NCBI RefSeq assembly: GCF_016793825.1
Contig: NZ_JAEULM010000044.1
Coordinates: 310,001-374,000, forward strand
DNA: 64,000 nucleotides
Reading direction: 5' to 3'
Origin: Sphingopyxis sp.
Lineage (GTDB): Bacteria; Pseudomonadota; Alphaproteobacteria; Sphingomonadales; Sphingomonadaceae
Below the pieces are notes generated by a model that was not told where the DNA came from, ran no database searches, and saw nothing but the letters and a program-made list of their open reading frames with translations. Numbering within the stretch: the stretch's first letter is position 1; every line of letters begins with the position of its first letter. Positions 45,050 through 54,276 of this stretch are shown here, in pieces. The position numbers and the translations under genes were made by a program.

Positions 45050-46282
45050 ATGTTCGACCGCCTGTCCAGCCTTGTCGTTGCGCTGACGCTGGTCACCGTC
45101 GCGGTGATCTTCGCCGCGCTGGCTGGCGGCGATGCGCTGACGATCGCGATCCTCGCTCTGGCCGGAATCGCCGCCGCCGCGATCGTCTATGGCGCCCTGC
45201 CCTCGCAGCTTCCCGAACCGCAGGGTCATGTCATGGCGGAAACCGCACCGGCTTCGCTGCTCCATCATCCCGATTTCGCGCTGTGGGTCGATCAGGAGAA
45301 GGAGCCCCTGATCGGGGTCAGCGGCAATGTCGTGACGATCGTCAACGATGCGGCAGTGCGCCTGCTCGGTCGGCATATCGTCGGAGCCGACATCCGTACC
45401 GCAATCCGGCATCCGGCAGCGACCGAGTGGCTGTCGCGCACCGACGATGACGGCCGGCTGGAAACGCTCAATCTTGTCGATTTTCCAAGGCCAGGGCAGC
45501 ACTGGACCATGCGCATCGTCGCCCTGTCGGAAGGCGAACGAATCATCTTCCTGTCGGACCGTTCGGCGATCGACGCCGCCGACCGCATGCGATCCGATTT
45601 CGTCGCCAACGCCAGCCACGAACTGCGCACTCCGCTCGCCGCAATCCTCGGCTATGTCGAAACCTTGCAGGACATGAACGGCGAGGCGGATGGTCCAATG
45701 CGCCACCGGTTCCTGTCGATCATCGACCGCGAGGCGGGACGCATGCAGCAACTCGTCATCGACCTGTTGTCGATATCGCGGGTCGAGGCCGACCGGTTCC
45801 GCCGACCGACGACGCCGGTCGACCTGACGGCAATCGTCCGGGACACCATAGCCCAATTGCAGGACAGCGAGGATGCGCGCCCCAAGGATATCGTCGATAG
45901 CCTGGGCGCCGACGCGCAAACGATCCTGGGCGACGAAGCCCAGTTGGGACAGCTTGTCCACAATATCATTTCGAATGCGATGAAATATGGGCGCGCCGGG
46001 ACGCCAGTCGCCGTCGAACTGATCCGCGAAGGGCGGCGCGTCCGCCTTGCGGTCCGCGACGAAGGCGACGGCATCGCCCCCGATCACCTCCCCCGCCTGA
46101 CCGAACGCTTCTATCGCGTTGACGAAGCGCGTAGCCGGTCGGTCGGCGGCACCGGCCTCGGCCTCGCGATCGTCAAGCACATCAGCGAGCGTCATCAAGG
46201 ACAGCTCGAGATCAAAAGCGAGCTTGGCAAAGGCACGCGAGTTGCCGTGACCTTCCCGCTGAGCGAGGCCAGCGCCGCGTAA
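45050..46282 (+). CDS. phoR: PhoR-like membrane sensor histidine kinase
   Basis: 410 aa from the ATG at 45050, with GAGGCGGG upstream (ATG at 45032 is an alternative). Two N-terminal transmembrane helices with almost no periplasmic loop are followed by a PAS-like domain. The HisKA box ASHELRTPLAAILGY has the phospho-acceptor H190. The HATPase has HNIISNAMKYG, DEGDGI and GGTGLGLAIVKH. This layout matches PhoR of the phosphate regulon. No phoB, phoU or pst gene is present, so the symbol rests on architecture. Confidence 0.8.
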   Translation: MFDRLSSLVVALTLVTVAVIFAALAGGDALTIAILALAGIAAAAIVYGALPSQLPEPQGHVMAETAPASLLHHPDFALWVDQEKEPLIGVSGNVVTIVNDAAVRLLGRHIVGADIRTAIRHPAATEWLSRTDDDGRLETLNLVDFPRPGQHWTMRIVALSEGERIIFLSDRSAIDAADRMRSDFVANASHELRTPLAAILGYVETLQDMNGEADGPMRHRFLSIIDREAGRMQQLVIDLLSISRVEADRFRRPTTPVDLTAIVRDTIAQLQDSEDARPKDIVDSLGADAQTILGDEAQLGQLVHNIISNAMKYGRAGTPVAVELIREGRRVRLAVRDEGDGIAPDHLPRLTERFYRVDEARSRSVGGTGLGLAIVKHISERHQGQLEIKSELGKGTRVAVTFPLSEASAA

Positions 46283-46333
46283 AGCGACAAATGCGACGGC
46301 CGTTCGCCACTATTCTGTCGCCTTTGTCGCTTT
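46281..46333. other. Inverted repeat across the phoR and HTH-gene 3' ends
   Basis: AAAGCGACAAA (46281-46291), which overlaps the phoR stop codon, is the exact complement of TTTGTCGCTTT (46323-46333), which is inside the 3' end of the convergent HTH gene. The 31-nt loop is GC-rich. It may form a shared terminator. Confidence 0.55.
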
Positions 46334-46753
46334 AGCACGCGGCGGCGGCGCCGCCTCGTCACGCAACGCCGCCCGGACGAGCGCCATGTCGGGCCCGGCG
46401 CTGATATCGACCGCGCCACCCTTCAGAACGCGAACGATCGTCACGCCGTTGAGCGCGCGATCCATCGCATAATCATATTGGCGCATTCGTCCCATGGAGA
46501 CAGCGCGGTCCCATGCGGCGGCGAAGCTTTCCGCGCCCGATCGCTCACGCAGACGATATGCCGAGGCCCGATTCATCCCCACGGCCTTCGCGGCGGAGCC
46601 AACCGATCCCATCGCCTCAAGCGCGCGAATGAAGCAGGCCTGCACGTCGGGTGTCCAGCCATCGGAACGTCGGCGTCGTTGCGGCACAGGAACGAAGGCA
46701 AGACAGCCATCGGCGAGCAACGGCGCGAGTGCTGGGGCGGGGTCCGGTTTCAT
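46310..46753 (-). CDS. HTH-domain protein, putative DNA-binding
   Basis: 147 aa. Residues about 33-72 form a helix-turn-helix (FIRALEAMGSVGSAAKAVGM then NRASAYRLRER). The rest is Arg/Ala-rich with a basic C-terminus (PPPRAKATKATE). The HTH recalls small terminase-like or DeoR-like recognition helices, but no effector domain is seen. Convergent with phoR. Regulated genes unknown. Confidence 0.72.
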   Translation of the reverse strand: MKPDPAPALAPLLADGCLAFVPVPQRRRRSDGWTPDVQACFIRALEAMGSVGSAAKAVGMNRASAYRLRERSGAESFAAAWDRAVSMGRMRQYDYAMDRALNGVTIVRVLKGGAVDISAGPDMALVRAALRDEAAPPPRAKATKATE

Positions 46754-46891
46754 CCGTCAGTTTGGAGCATGACGATGGAATGTAGGAAAGGAGTATTTGG
46801 GGGTGGCGTCGGCTTTTGGGAGGCGGGGAGCGGACGGACGGTTTGCGAGAGGAGCCGCTAGCATAGCTGCCATTATCGGCTAAAGTGCTGT

Positions 46892-47257
46892 ATGCACGCG
46901 ACGCCTTCCGAAGCACATCTATACCCGCTGATTGGTGAGGAACTGCAGCAAATATGCCTCGATCCCTTCGGCGTGCAATTCAAGTTCGACCGTTGGGGGC
47001 TGTCCGTCGAATTCAGCATTGAGCATATCGATGCAGATGGGGGGAGATACCTATACAACTGCAACGCGAAAAGTGGCCCACCGCTGGTTATTCATCGGCT
47101 GCTCCAAAAATCGGTTTCGGCTGTCGAACGCGAGGATTTGGCTTTCACGCTATGCTTCGAAGATGACTCAAGGCTCATTGTTCATACGGAACTTGGTCCT
47201 TATGAATGTGGGCAACTTTACCGGCTGAGCGACGCATCCGGCATAATCGTATTTTGA
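46892..47257 (+). CDS. Low-GC orphan, resembling DUF6188-type proteins
   Basis: 121 aa, no signal peptide. Predicted mostly beta strands: EELQQICLDPFGVQFKFD, then LAFTLCFEDDSRLIVHTE, and GPYECGQL near the C-terminus. This pattern (an F-x-F strand, a 'dds-l-v' strand, then YE-x-x) is what I associate with DUF6188, small proteins often found as orphan immunity-like genes; assignment is from memory. GC is roughly 50 percent against 60-65 percent around it, suggesting acquisition. No toxin or mobile gene adjoins it. Confidence 0.6.
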   Translation: MHATPSEAHLYPLIGEELQQICLDPFGVQFKFDRWGLSVEFSIEHIDADGGRYLYNCNAKSGPPLVIHRLLQKSVSAVEREDLAFTLCFEDDSRLIVHTELGPYECGQLYRLSDASGIIVF

Positions 47258-47338
47258 CAGCGCGCCGAAGGGCAGCCTGCGCGCGAACCCCTCACTGCGG
47301 ATAATATCTGACTTCGGTCGCTAGCCGCCTTCACTCAT

Positions 47339-48655
47339 TCATTCGATCGCGTCGAGAAGCTTGCCCAGTTTCCCGAACATTTCATCGATCTGGCTCTTCT
47401 CCACGATCAGCGGCGGCGACAGCGCCAGGATGTCGCCGGTTGCGCGGACAAGGAGACCATTGTCGAAACAGGCGTGAAACAATTCCGTCGCACGGGCCGT
47501 CGGTGCACCGGGGCGCGGTTCGAGTTCGATCCCAGCCACCAGACCGATCGTACGAATGTCGATAACGTGCCGCGCATCCTTCAGGCTGTGCGCCGCATCT
47601 TCCCAATAGGCGGCAAGATCGTTGGCGCGGTCGAACAATCCGTCGCGCGCATAGAGGTCGAGCGTCGCAAGCCCCGCCGCGCTTGCCAGCGGGTGCCCTG
47701 AATAGGTGTAGCCGTGGAACAGCTCGATCCCGCCGGGTACGCTGTCGATCACGGCATCGTGAAGCTCGCGCTTCACGGCCACCGCACCCATCGGCACGGC
47801 AGCGTTGGTCAGGCCCTTCGCCATCGTGATGATATCGGGCGTGACGCCCCACTGTCCCGCCGCGGTCGCGCCGCCCACGCGGCCGAACGCCGTGATCACT
47901 TCGTCGAAAATCAGGATGATGCCATGCCGGTCGCAAAGGTCGCGCAGGCGCTGGAGATAGCCGACCGGCGGCAGAAGGACACCGGTCGATCCCGCCATCG
48001 GTTCGACGATGACCGCGGCGATCGTATCGGCGCCGTGCAGATCGACGAGCCGCTGAAGGTCGTCAGCGAGTTCCACCCCATGCTGCGGAAAACCGCGGGT
48101 GAAGGCATTGCGTCCGATATCATGGGTGTGGCGCAAGTGATCCACGCCGGGCAATCCGCCACCGAAGGCGCGGCGATTGTTCACCAACCCGCCGACGCTG
48201 ATTCCACCAAAGCCGACACCATGATAGCCGCGCTCCCGCCCGATCAACCGGGTGCGCGTCCCCTGCCCCTTTGCACGCTGGATCGCGAGCGCGATCTTGA
48301 GCGCGGTATCGACCGATTCAGAGCCACTGTTGGTGAAGAAGATCCGGTCGAGCCCTTCGGGCATCAACACGGCGAGCCGCTGCGCCAGTTCGAACGGCAG
48401 GGGGTGCCCAAGCTGAAAGGTAGGCGCGAAATCGAGCGTCGCGGCAGCTTTGGCGATCGCGTTGACAATTTCGGGGCGGCAATGTCCGGCGTTGCTGCAC
48501 CACAGTCCGGACGTGCCGTCGAGGATCGTTCGCCCGTCGCTGCTTTGATAATGCATGCCGCTCGCCGACACGAGCTGGCGCGGGTTCGCCTTGAACGAAC
48601 GGTTGGCGGTGAAGGGCATCCAGAAGGATGCCAGCAGATCATTGTCACCCTGCAC
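47339..48655 (-). CDS. Omega-amino acid--pyruvate aminotransferase (class III, PLP)
   Basis: 438 aa from the GTG at 48655, with AGGAGGGAGAG upstream; the frame extends to 48715. PLP features: the SGSESVDTALKIA phosphate loop, HGVGFGGISVGG, DEVITAFGR (Asp to PLP nitrogen) and the Schiff-base Lys in TMAKGLTNAAVPMG. Closest by motif to beta-alanine:pyruvate transaminases, which convert omega-amino acids such as beta-alanine or 4-aminobutyrate to semialdehydes. Divergent from the glutamine synthetase gene, so it is probably part of the polyamine regulon. Confidence 0.87.
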   Translation of the reverse strand: MQGDNDLLASFWMPFTANRSFKANPRQLVSASGMHYQSSDGRTILDGTSGLWCSNAGHCRPEIVNAIAKAAATLDFAPTFQLGHPLPFELAQRLAVLMPEGLDRIFFTNSGSESVDTALKIALAIQRAKGQGTRTRLIGRERGYHGVGFGGISVGGLVNNRRAFGGGLPGVDHLRHTHDIGRNAFTRGFPQHGVELADDLQRLVDLHGADTIAAVIVEPMAGSTGVLLPPVGYLQRLRDLCDRHGIILIFDEVITAFGRVGGATAAGQWGVTPDIITMAKGLTNAAVPMGAVAVKRELHDAVIDSVPGGIELFHGYTYSGHPLASAAGLATLDLYARDGLFDRANDLAAYWEDAAHSLKDARHVIDIRTIGLVAGIELEPRPGAPTARATELFHACFDNGLLVRATGDILALSPPLIVEKSQIDEMFGKLGKLLDAIE

Positions 48656-48816
48656 TGCCCGCTCTCCCTCCTGATTAGACCCCAGCATAGTGACCGCCGC
48701 CGGCAACGCTGGCAATGGCGAAAATGGCCGATAACGGCCCCTCTGGCGCTCCGCATAACTTCAGGATAGGCTGGCGTTCCACAAACGGGCCGGCTCCTCG
48801 GCCCAATCGGGGGCTC

Positions 48817-50163
48817 ATGTCAGTCAATCTGGAACAATGGATCAGCGACCATAAAATCGACGAAGTCGAATGCATCGTACCCGACATCAACGGGGTGCAG
48901 CGCGGCAAGGTTCTGCCGGCAAAGAAGTTCCTCGCATCGGTCAAGGACAAGTCGCTGCGCATCCCGGGCAGCGTTTTCATCTGCACCATCGACGGTCATT
49001 ACCCCGAGGATATCGACGATATCTGGGACAAGGATCCCGACAAGATCCTGATCGCCGACCCCGGTACCATCTGCGTCGCTCCTGGCTTTACCTCGCCCAC
49101 CGCCTTCGTGATCGCCGACGCCTTCAACAGCGACGGGACCGAGGTCGATATCGCCCCGCGCACGATCCTGAAGAAAGTGCTCGGCCTGTACGCGGAGAAG
49201 GGGTGGAAGCCGATCATCGCGCCAGAGGTCGAATTCTACCTCGTGTCGCAAAATGCCGATCCGGATTTCCCGCTCACCCCGCCGATCGGCCAGTCGGGGC
49301 GAAGCGAGACCGCGAGCCAGCCCTATGGGCTGGAGGCGATGAACGAATATGAGGATATCATCGATCATATCTATGACGACTGCGAGCTGATGGGGCTCGA
49401 TATCGACACGATGATCCATGAAATGGGCGCCGCGCAGCTGGAGGTGAATTTCATCCACGGCGACCCGCTGCGCCTTGCCGACGAGGTGTTCCTGTTCAAG
49501 CGCGTGGTGCGCAATGTCGCGAAGAAGCACGGCGTCTATGCGACCTTCATGGCAAACCCGATGGCCGAACAGCCGGGCAGCGCGATGCACATCCATCAGT
49601 CAGTGGTCGATGCGGCGACAGGCAGGAACATGTTTTCGACCGCCAATGGCCGGGATAGCGCGATGTTCCGCAGCTATATTGCGGGACTGGTGCGCTATAT
49701 GCCGCAAATCTCGCCCCTATGGGCTCCGAACGTCAACAGCTTTCGCCGCATGCGGCCCGACAGCGCAGCGCCGATCAACGTGCAGTGGGGCGAGGACAAC
49801 CGATCGTGCGGGTTCCGCGTGCCGATCTCCGACAAGGCCAATCGCCGCGTCGAAAACCGCCTGCCGGGCGCCGACAGCAATCCCTATCTGGCGATCGCCG
49901 CCTCGTTGATCTGCGGCTATATCGGGGTGGTCGATCGCATGGTCCCGGCGAAGGCGATCACCGGCAGCGCCTATAACCGTGCGCGCACCCTGCCCCGCAC
50001 GCTGGAAGCCGCGCTCGACCGGTTCGCCTCGTGCAAGAAGGTCCGCAATTTGCTCGGCGACGATTTTTTCGAGATCTTTTTCGCGGTGAAGGATCATGAG
50101 CTGTTCAACTATCAGTCGGTGGTGTCGAGCTGGGAGCGCGAGCATCTGTTGATGCGGGTCTGA
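48817..50163 (+). CDS. puuA: Glutamine synthetase-family gamma-glutamylpolyamine synthetase
   Basis: 448 aa from the ATG at 48817 (GGGGGC upstream). A glutamine synthetase fold without the adenylylation site of GlnA. Metal and substrate motifs: APEVEFYL, GAAQLEVNF, PGSAMHIHQS (ammonia/ATP His), NRSCGFRVP and RRVENRLPGADSNPYLA. This clade ligates glutamate to putrescine or similar amines. Context supports PuuA: the PuuB-like oxidase is 13 bp downstream. Exact amine substrate is inference. Confidence 0.85.
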   Translation: MSVNLEQWISDHKIDEVECIVPDINGVQRGKVLPAKKFLASVKDKSLRIPGSVFICTIDGHYPEDIDDIWDKDPDKILIADPGTICVAPGFTSPTAFVIADAFNSDGTEVDIAPRTILKKVLGLYAEKGWKPIIAPEVEFYLVSQNADPDFPLTPPIGQSGRSETASQPYGLEAMNEYEDIIDHIYDDCELMGLDIDTMIHEMGAAQLEVNFIHGDPLRLADEVFLFKRVVRNVAKKHGVYATFMANPMAEQPGSAMHIHQSVVDAATGRNMFSTANGRDSAMFRSYIAGLVRYMPQISPLWAPNVNSFRRMRPDSAAPINVQWGEDNRSCGFRVPISDKANRRVENRLPGADSNPYLAIAASLICGYIGVVDRMVPAKAITGSAYNRARTLPRTLEAALDRFASCKKVRNLLGDDFFEIFFAVKDHELFNYQSVVSSWEREHLLMRV

Positions 50164-50176
50164 CCCGCGCCCGGCC

Positions 50177-51445
50177 ATGACCGATCCGCTAAACCATAGC
50201 TACTATGCAGCGAGCGCACACTCATGGCGACCGCGCGCGTTCGACCCCGAAGATTGCAGGTGCGACGTCGCGGTCATCGGCGGCGGGTTCACCGGCGTGT
50301 CGGCAGCTCTGGCCTGCGCCGAGCGCGGCTTTTCGGTCATCCTGATCGAGCGCGAGCGCATCGGCTTCGGCGCATCGGGACGCAACGGCGGGCAATTGAT
50401 CCCGGGTCTGCGCTGGAGCGCATCGGAACTGGAAGAAGAGTTCGGGCGCGACCGCGCCGATGCCCTGTTCGACCTCTGCTGGCGCGACAATCGCGTCAAG
50501 GCGCGGATCGAAAAGCATGGCATCGACTGCGACCTGAAGGCGGGACATCTGGAGGCGGCGTGGACGCCGAAGGACTTCGACGCAATGAGCCGCGAGGCCG
50601 ATCGTCTCGCGGCCCGGTTCGAATATCGGACCGACGTCGTCGCGAAGGCGGACATGGGTGCCCACATCGCAAGCCCGCTCTATCATGGCGGCATCTACGA
50701 CCCGTGGGGCGGCCATTTCCATCCGCTGAACTATACTATCGGGCTCGCGCAAGCCGCAGAAGCCGCCGGAGTCCGTATCCGGGAAGGCGAGCGCGCCCAT
50801 CGCATCACCGACACCCCCGAGGGGCCAGGCATTATGACCGATCGGGCGCATATCGGCGCGCGCTACGTCATCGACGCGACCGATAGCTGGATCGGCGAGG
50901 TCGAACCCGACCTCGGCCGCTATACCGTGCCGATCATGAACTATAACATCGCGACCGCGCCGCTGGCCAACGCCGACGAATTGCTGCCGAGCGATGCGGC
51001 AGTCGCCGACAGCCGCTTCGTCCTCAACTATTTTCGGCTCTCGGCAGACAAGCGGCTGATCTTCGGCGGCGGCGAACGCTATTCGCAGACACCGCCGCGC
51101 GACATCGCGGCCTTCGTGCGGCCGTTCGTGGCCGAGGTGTTTCCGCAAGTCGCCGACGCGACGATCGACTATGGCTGGGGCGGCGTGGTCGCGGTGACGC
51201 TGAACAGGCTGCCGCATATCGGGCGGCGCGGAAACGTCTTTTTCGCACATGGATTTTCGGGACATGGCGCACTGGTGACGACGCTGGCGGGCGAATTGGT
51301 CGCCGAGGCGATGGCGGGCACAGCCGAGCGTTTCGACGTGCTGGCCAGCCTGCCGTCACACCCCTTCCCCGGCGGCAAGTGGCTCCGCCGACCGCTCGCG
51401 ACGCTGGGGCTGCTCTACTATGCGATGAAGGACAAGCTCGGATGA
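50177..51445 (+). CDS. puuB: Gamma-glutamylputrescine oxidase-like FAD oxidoreductase
   Basis: 422 aa DAO-family flavoprotein. FAD motif AVIGGGFTGVSAALACAERG, then the PuuB-typical GFGASGRNGGQLIPGLR. C-terminal NRLPHIGRRGNVFFAHGFSGHG covers the isoalloxazine contact region. It would oxidise gamma-glutamylputrescine to gamma-glutamyl-aminobutyraldehyde, ammonia and hydrogen peroxide. Sits between puuA-like and an aminotransferase gene, overlapping the latter by 4 bp. Confidence 0.85.
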   Translation: MTDPLNHSYYAASAHSWRPRAFDPEDCRCDVAVIGGGFTGVSAALACAERGFSVILIERERIGFGASGRNGGQLIPGLRWSASELEEEFGRDRADALFDLCWRDNRVKARIEKHGIDCDLKAGHLEAAWTPKDFDAMSREADRLAARFEYRTDVVAKADMGAHIASPLYHGGIYDPWGGHFHPLNYTIGLAQAAEAAGVRIREGERAHRITDTPEGPGIMTDRAHIGARYVIDATDSWIGEVEPDLGRYTVPIMNYNIATAPLANADELLPSDAAVADSRFVLNYFRLSADKRLIFGGGERYSQTPPRDIAAFVRPFVAEVFPQVADATIDYGWGGVVAVTLNRLPHIGRRGNVFFAHGFSGHGALVTTLAGELVAEAMAGTAERFDVLASLPSHPFPGGKWLRRPLATLGLLYYAMKDKLG

Positions 51446-52785
51446 TCGCCGACGGCGCCATCGCACGGGTCGCGGCGCGCGAGGCCGAGCGTTTCCGCAC
51501 CGCCAATCCGCGCGCCGTTGCGCATCATGCGGCCGCTAAGGGGTGGTTCCAGTCGGTGCCGTTCCACTGGATGAAGGACTGGCCCAGCCCGGTGCCGATC
51601 GTCGCGGCCTCGGCCAGGCATGCGACGCTGACCAGCATCGACGACCAGAGCTATGACGATTTCTGTCTCGGCGACACCGCAAGCCTGTTCGGCCATTCAC
51701 CGCCAGCGCTCGCCGCCGCGCTTGCCAAGCAGGCGAGCGAAGGGTTGAGCTATATGCTCCCCACCGAACGCGGCGCGGCGTTGTCGGCGCGGCTCGCGGC
51801 GATGTTCGGCCTGCCCCAATGGCAAGTCACGACAACCGCCAGCGAAGCCAACCGCGCCGTCATTCGCTGGTGTCGGGGGATCAGCGGGCGTCCAAAGATC
51901 CTGACCTTCAACGGCGCCTATCATGGCGCGGTCGATGATGCTTTCGTCGACCTGAAGGATGGCGCACCGGCGATGCGCGCCAGCCTGATCGGACAGGTTC
52001 ACGATCTGCGCGACACCACGACCGTGATCGAGTTCAATGACGAGGAGGCGCTTGGCTCTGCGCTGCGCGGCGGCGACATCGCCTGCGTTCTGGCCGAGCC
52101 AATCATGACCAACGTCGGCATGGTTCGCGATGCCCCCGGCTTTCTGGCAACGCTCCGCCGGCTGTGTGACGAGACCGGAACGCTCCTCGTCCTCGATGAA
52201 ACGCACACGATCTCGTCGGGCTATGGCGGCCATGGCGTCACGCACGGCCCGACGGCGGACCTGATCGTCATCGGCAAGTCGATCGGCGGCGGCGTCCCCT
52301 GCGCCGTCTATGGTTTCAGCGCCGACGTAGCCGAGCGCATGGCGGCGCTCAACCAGTCGCGTGCAGCCGGTCACAGCGGCATCGGCACCACACTCTCGGC
52401 CAATGCGCTGGCGATCACGGCGATGGACGCGATGCTGGGCGACGTCATCACGCCCGACGCCTATGACGATATGCTGCGCGGTGCCGCGCGGCTCGTGGCC
52501 GGTCTGGAGCAGGAGATCGCCGCGGCCAGCCTCGACTGGCATGTGACGCAGGTCGGCGCGCGCGTCGAATTCCTCACTTGCCCCGCGCCGCCCCGCAACG
52601 GCGGCGAGGCGAAGGCGGCAATGCACCCCGAACTCGAAGCCGCGATGCATCTCTTCCTTGCCAATCGAGGAATTTTGCTGGCGCCCTTTCATAATATGAT
52701 GTTGGTGAGCCCGGTTACCCGCGATGATCAGATCGACCGGCTGGTCGGCGGCTTCGCCGACTGCATACGCGCGTTGAAGGAGTAG
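51442..52785 (+). CDS. Class III aminotransferase, glutamate-1-semialdehyde aminomutase-like
   Basis: 447 aa from the ATG at 51442, overlapping the PuuB-like stop (ATGA). PLP features: TASEANRAVIRW, DETHTISSGYGG, and the Schiff-base Lys in VIGKSIGGGVPCAVYG. The GKxIGGGxPxxxYG form is that of GSA aminomutases rather than of the other two aminotransferases here. An N-terminal extension of about 40 residues precedes the fold. Its place between PuuB-like and the second glutamine synthetase suggests it acts on a gamma-glutamylated or omega-amino intermediate. Confidence 0.82.
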   Translation: MIADGAIARVAAREAERFRTANPRAVAHHAAAKGWFQSVPFHWMKDWPSPVPIVAASARHATLTSIDDQSYDDFCLGDTASLFGHSPPALAAALAKQASEGLSYMLPTERGAALSARLAAMFGLPQWQVTTTASEANRAVIRWCRGISGRPKILTFNGAYHGAVDDAFVDLKDGAPAMRASLIGQVHDLRDTTTVIEFNDEEALGSALRGGDIACVLAEPIMTNVGMVRDAPGFLATLRRLCDETGTLLVLDETHTISSGYGGHGVTHGPTADLIVIGKSIGGGVPCAVYGFSADVAERMAALNQSRAAGHSGIGTTLSANALAITAMDAMLGDVITPDAYDDMLRGAARLVAGLEQEIAAASLDWHVTQVGARVEFLTCPAPPRNGGEAKAAMHPELEAAMHLFLANRGILLAPFHNMMLVSPVTRDDQIDRLVGGFADCIRALKE

Positions 52786-52792
52786 AGGGGCG

Positions 52793-54184
52793 ATGTCGAA
52801 GTCATCGGGCGTGATCGCGCCGAAGTCGGAGGCCGAGGAATTTTTCCGGGCCAATCCCGACGTCGATTCGATCGAGATGATCTATACCGACTTTGGCGGC
52901 GTCCCGCGCGGCAAGCGGCTGCGCCAGCACGAGGTACTCGCAGTCTATGAAAGCGGCCGCATGTTCCCCGGGTCGATCACCGTCGTCGATATCACCGGAC
53001 AGGATACGGTTGAAACCGGCCTGGTCTGGGAGGATGGCGACGCCGACCGGTCAATGAAGCCGATCCCCGGCACGTTGGTCCGCACGCCCTGGGGCGGCGA
53101 CCATGCCGCACAGTTTCTTGTCGATTTTTACGAGCTCGACGGCACGCCGCACGACCTCGACCCGCGTCACGTCCTTGGCGGGGTGATCGACCGGTTCACG
53201 GCCGACGGGTTGACCCCGGTGCTTGCGGTCGAGCTGGAATTCTATCTCGTCGATCCGCGGCGCGCGCGCGATGGCGGCATTCGTCCCGCCCGCCCCGCCT
53301 ACAGCCGCGACACGCCGCGCAACGTCGAGGTGTATGGCCTGCGCGAGCTTGACGATTTCCGTCCCTTTTTCGACGCGCTTTACGCCGCGACCGATATCCA
53401 GGACCTCCCGCTGGAGAGTGCGATTTCGGAATTCGCGCCCGGCCAGTTCGAACTCACCCTGCGCCACAAGCCCGACGCCCTGCGCGCCTGCGACGATGCG
53501 ATCATGTACAAGCGGCTCGTCAAGGCGATTGCGCAGCAACACGGCCTCGAGGCGACGTTCATGGCCAAGCCCTTCGCCGAACAGGCGGGCAGCGGCATGC
53601 ATATCCACGTGTCCGTCGATGACACGACGGGCAGCAACATCTTTGCGAGCAACGATCCCGAAGGCACGCCGGCGCTGCGCCACGCGATCGGCGGGATGAT
53701 CGGAAGCGTCGGCGACGCCTTCGCGCTCTTCGCACCGCACGCCAACAGCTACCGCCGTTTCAAGGCGAACAGCTATGCCCCCGTCGCGCCGACCTGGGGC
53801 GTCAACAACCGCACCGTGTCGTTTCGCATTCCCGCAGGACCGCCGCCAAGCCGCCATGTCGAACATCGCGCCTGTGGCGCCGACGCCAACCCCTATCTGG
53901 CCGTCGCCGCAGTCCTTGCCGGCATGCATCACGGTATGGCGAACAGGACCGATCCCGGCACGGCAGTCGTCGGCAACGGCTATGACCGCGACAATTCGGG
54001 CGACGACAAGCCGCCTTCGAACTGGTTCGCCGCCGTCGACCGCTTTTGCGAATCGAAGCTGATGCGCGCCTATCTCGGCGAACGCTTCGTCGACATGTTC
54101 AGCATCGTGAAGCGTGTCGAGCAGGACCGCTATTTCGGCGTCGTCCCGACGCTCGATTACGACTGGTATCTGCGCAACGCATAA
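52793..54184 (+). CDS. Second glutamine synthetase-family enzyme of the polyamine cluster
   Basis: 463 aa. Glutamine synthetase motifs: LAVELEFYL, EFAPGQFELTL, GSGMHIHVSVDD, NRTVSFRIPAG and HRACGADANPYLAVAA. It is clearly diverged from the first copy at 48817 and is not a recent duplication. Probably ligates glutamate to another amine such as spermidine, ethanolamine or a mono-amine. Follows the GSAM-like aminotransferase by 7 bp. Promoter region for the transporter follows it (92 bp). Confidence 0.84.
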   Translation: MSKSSGVIAPKSEAEEFFRANPDVDSIEMIYTDFGGVPRGKRLRQHEVLAVYESGRMFPGSITVVDITGQDTVETGLVWEDGDADRSMKPIPGTLVRTPWGGDHAAQFLVDFYELDGTPHDLDPRHVLGGVIDRFTADGLTPVLAVELEFYLVDPRRARDGGIRPARPAYSRDTPRNVEVYGLRELDDFRPFFDALYAATDIQDLPLESAISEFAPGQFELTLRHKPDALRACDDAIMYKRLVKAIAQQHGLEATFMAKPFAEQAGSGMHIHVSVDDTTGSNIFASNDPEGTPALRHAIGGMIGSVGDAFALFAPHANSYRRFKANSYAPVAPTWGVNNRTVSFRIPAGPPPSRHVEHRACGADANPYLAVAAVLAGMHHGMANRTDPGTAVVGNGYDRDNSGDDKPPSNWFAAVDRFCESKLMRAYLGERFVDMFSIVKRVEQDRYFGVVPTLDYDWYLRNA

Positions 54185-54276
54185 ATGTTCCAAAAATAGT
54201 TGGTGCAGCGCAAAAAAGCCTCTTCCCAAGGTGACATTATTGAGTCAGCTTGACGTCACATACAGGGAGGCCAGCC

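Noticed and set aside
46478..46861. A 127-codon plus-strand frame opposite the HTH gene.
   Set aside because: Composition is Gly/Arg/Ser-rich with no domain; the minus-strand frame has a recognisable helix-turn-helix.
48787..48804. GGGCCG-GCTCCT-CGGCCC hairpin just before the puuA-like start.
   Set aside because: The stem is only 6 bp in GC-rich DNA and no second element supports a regulatory role.
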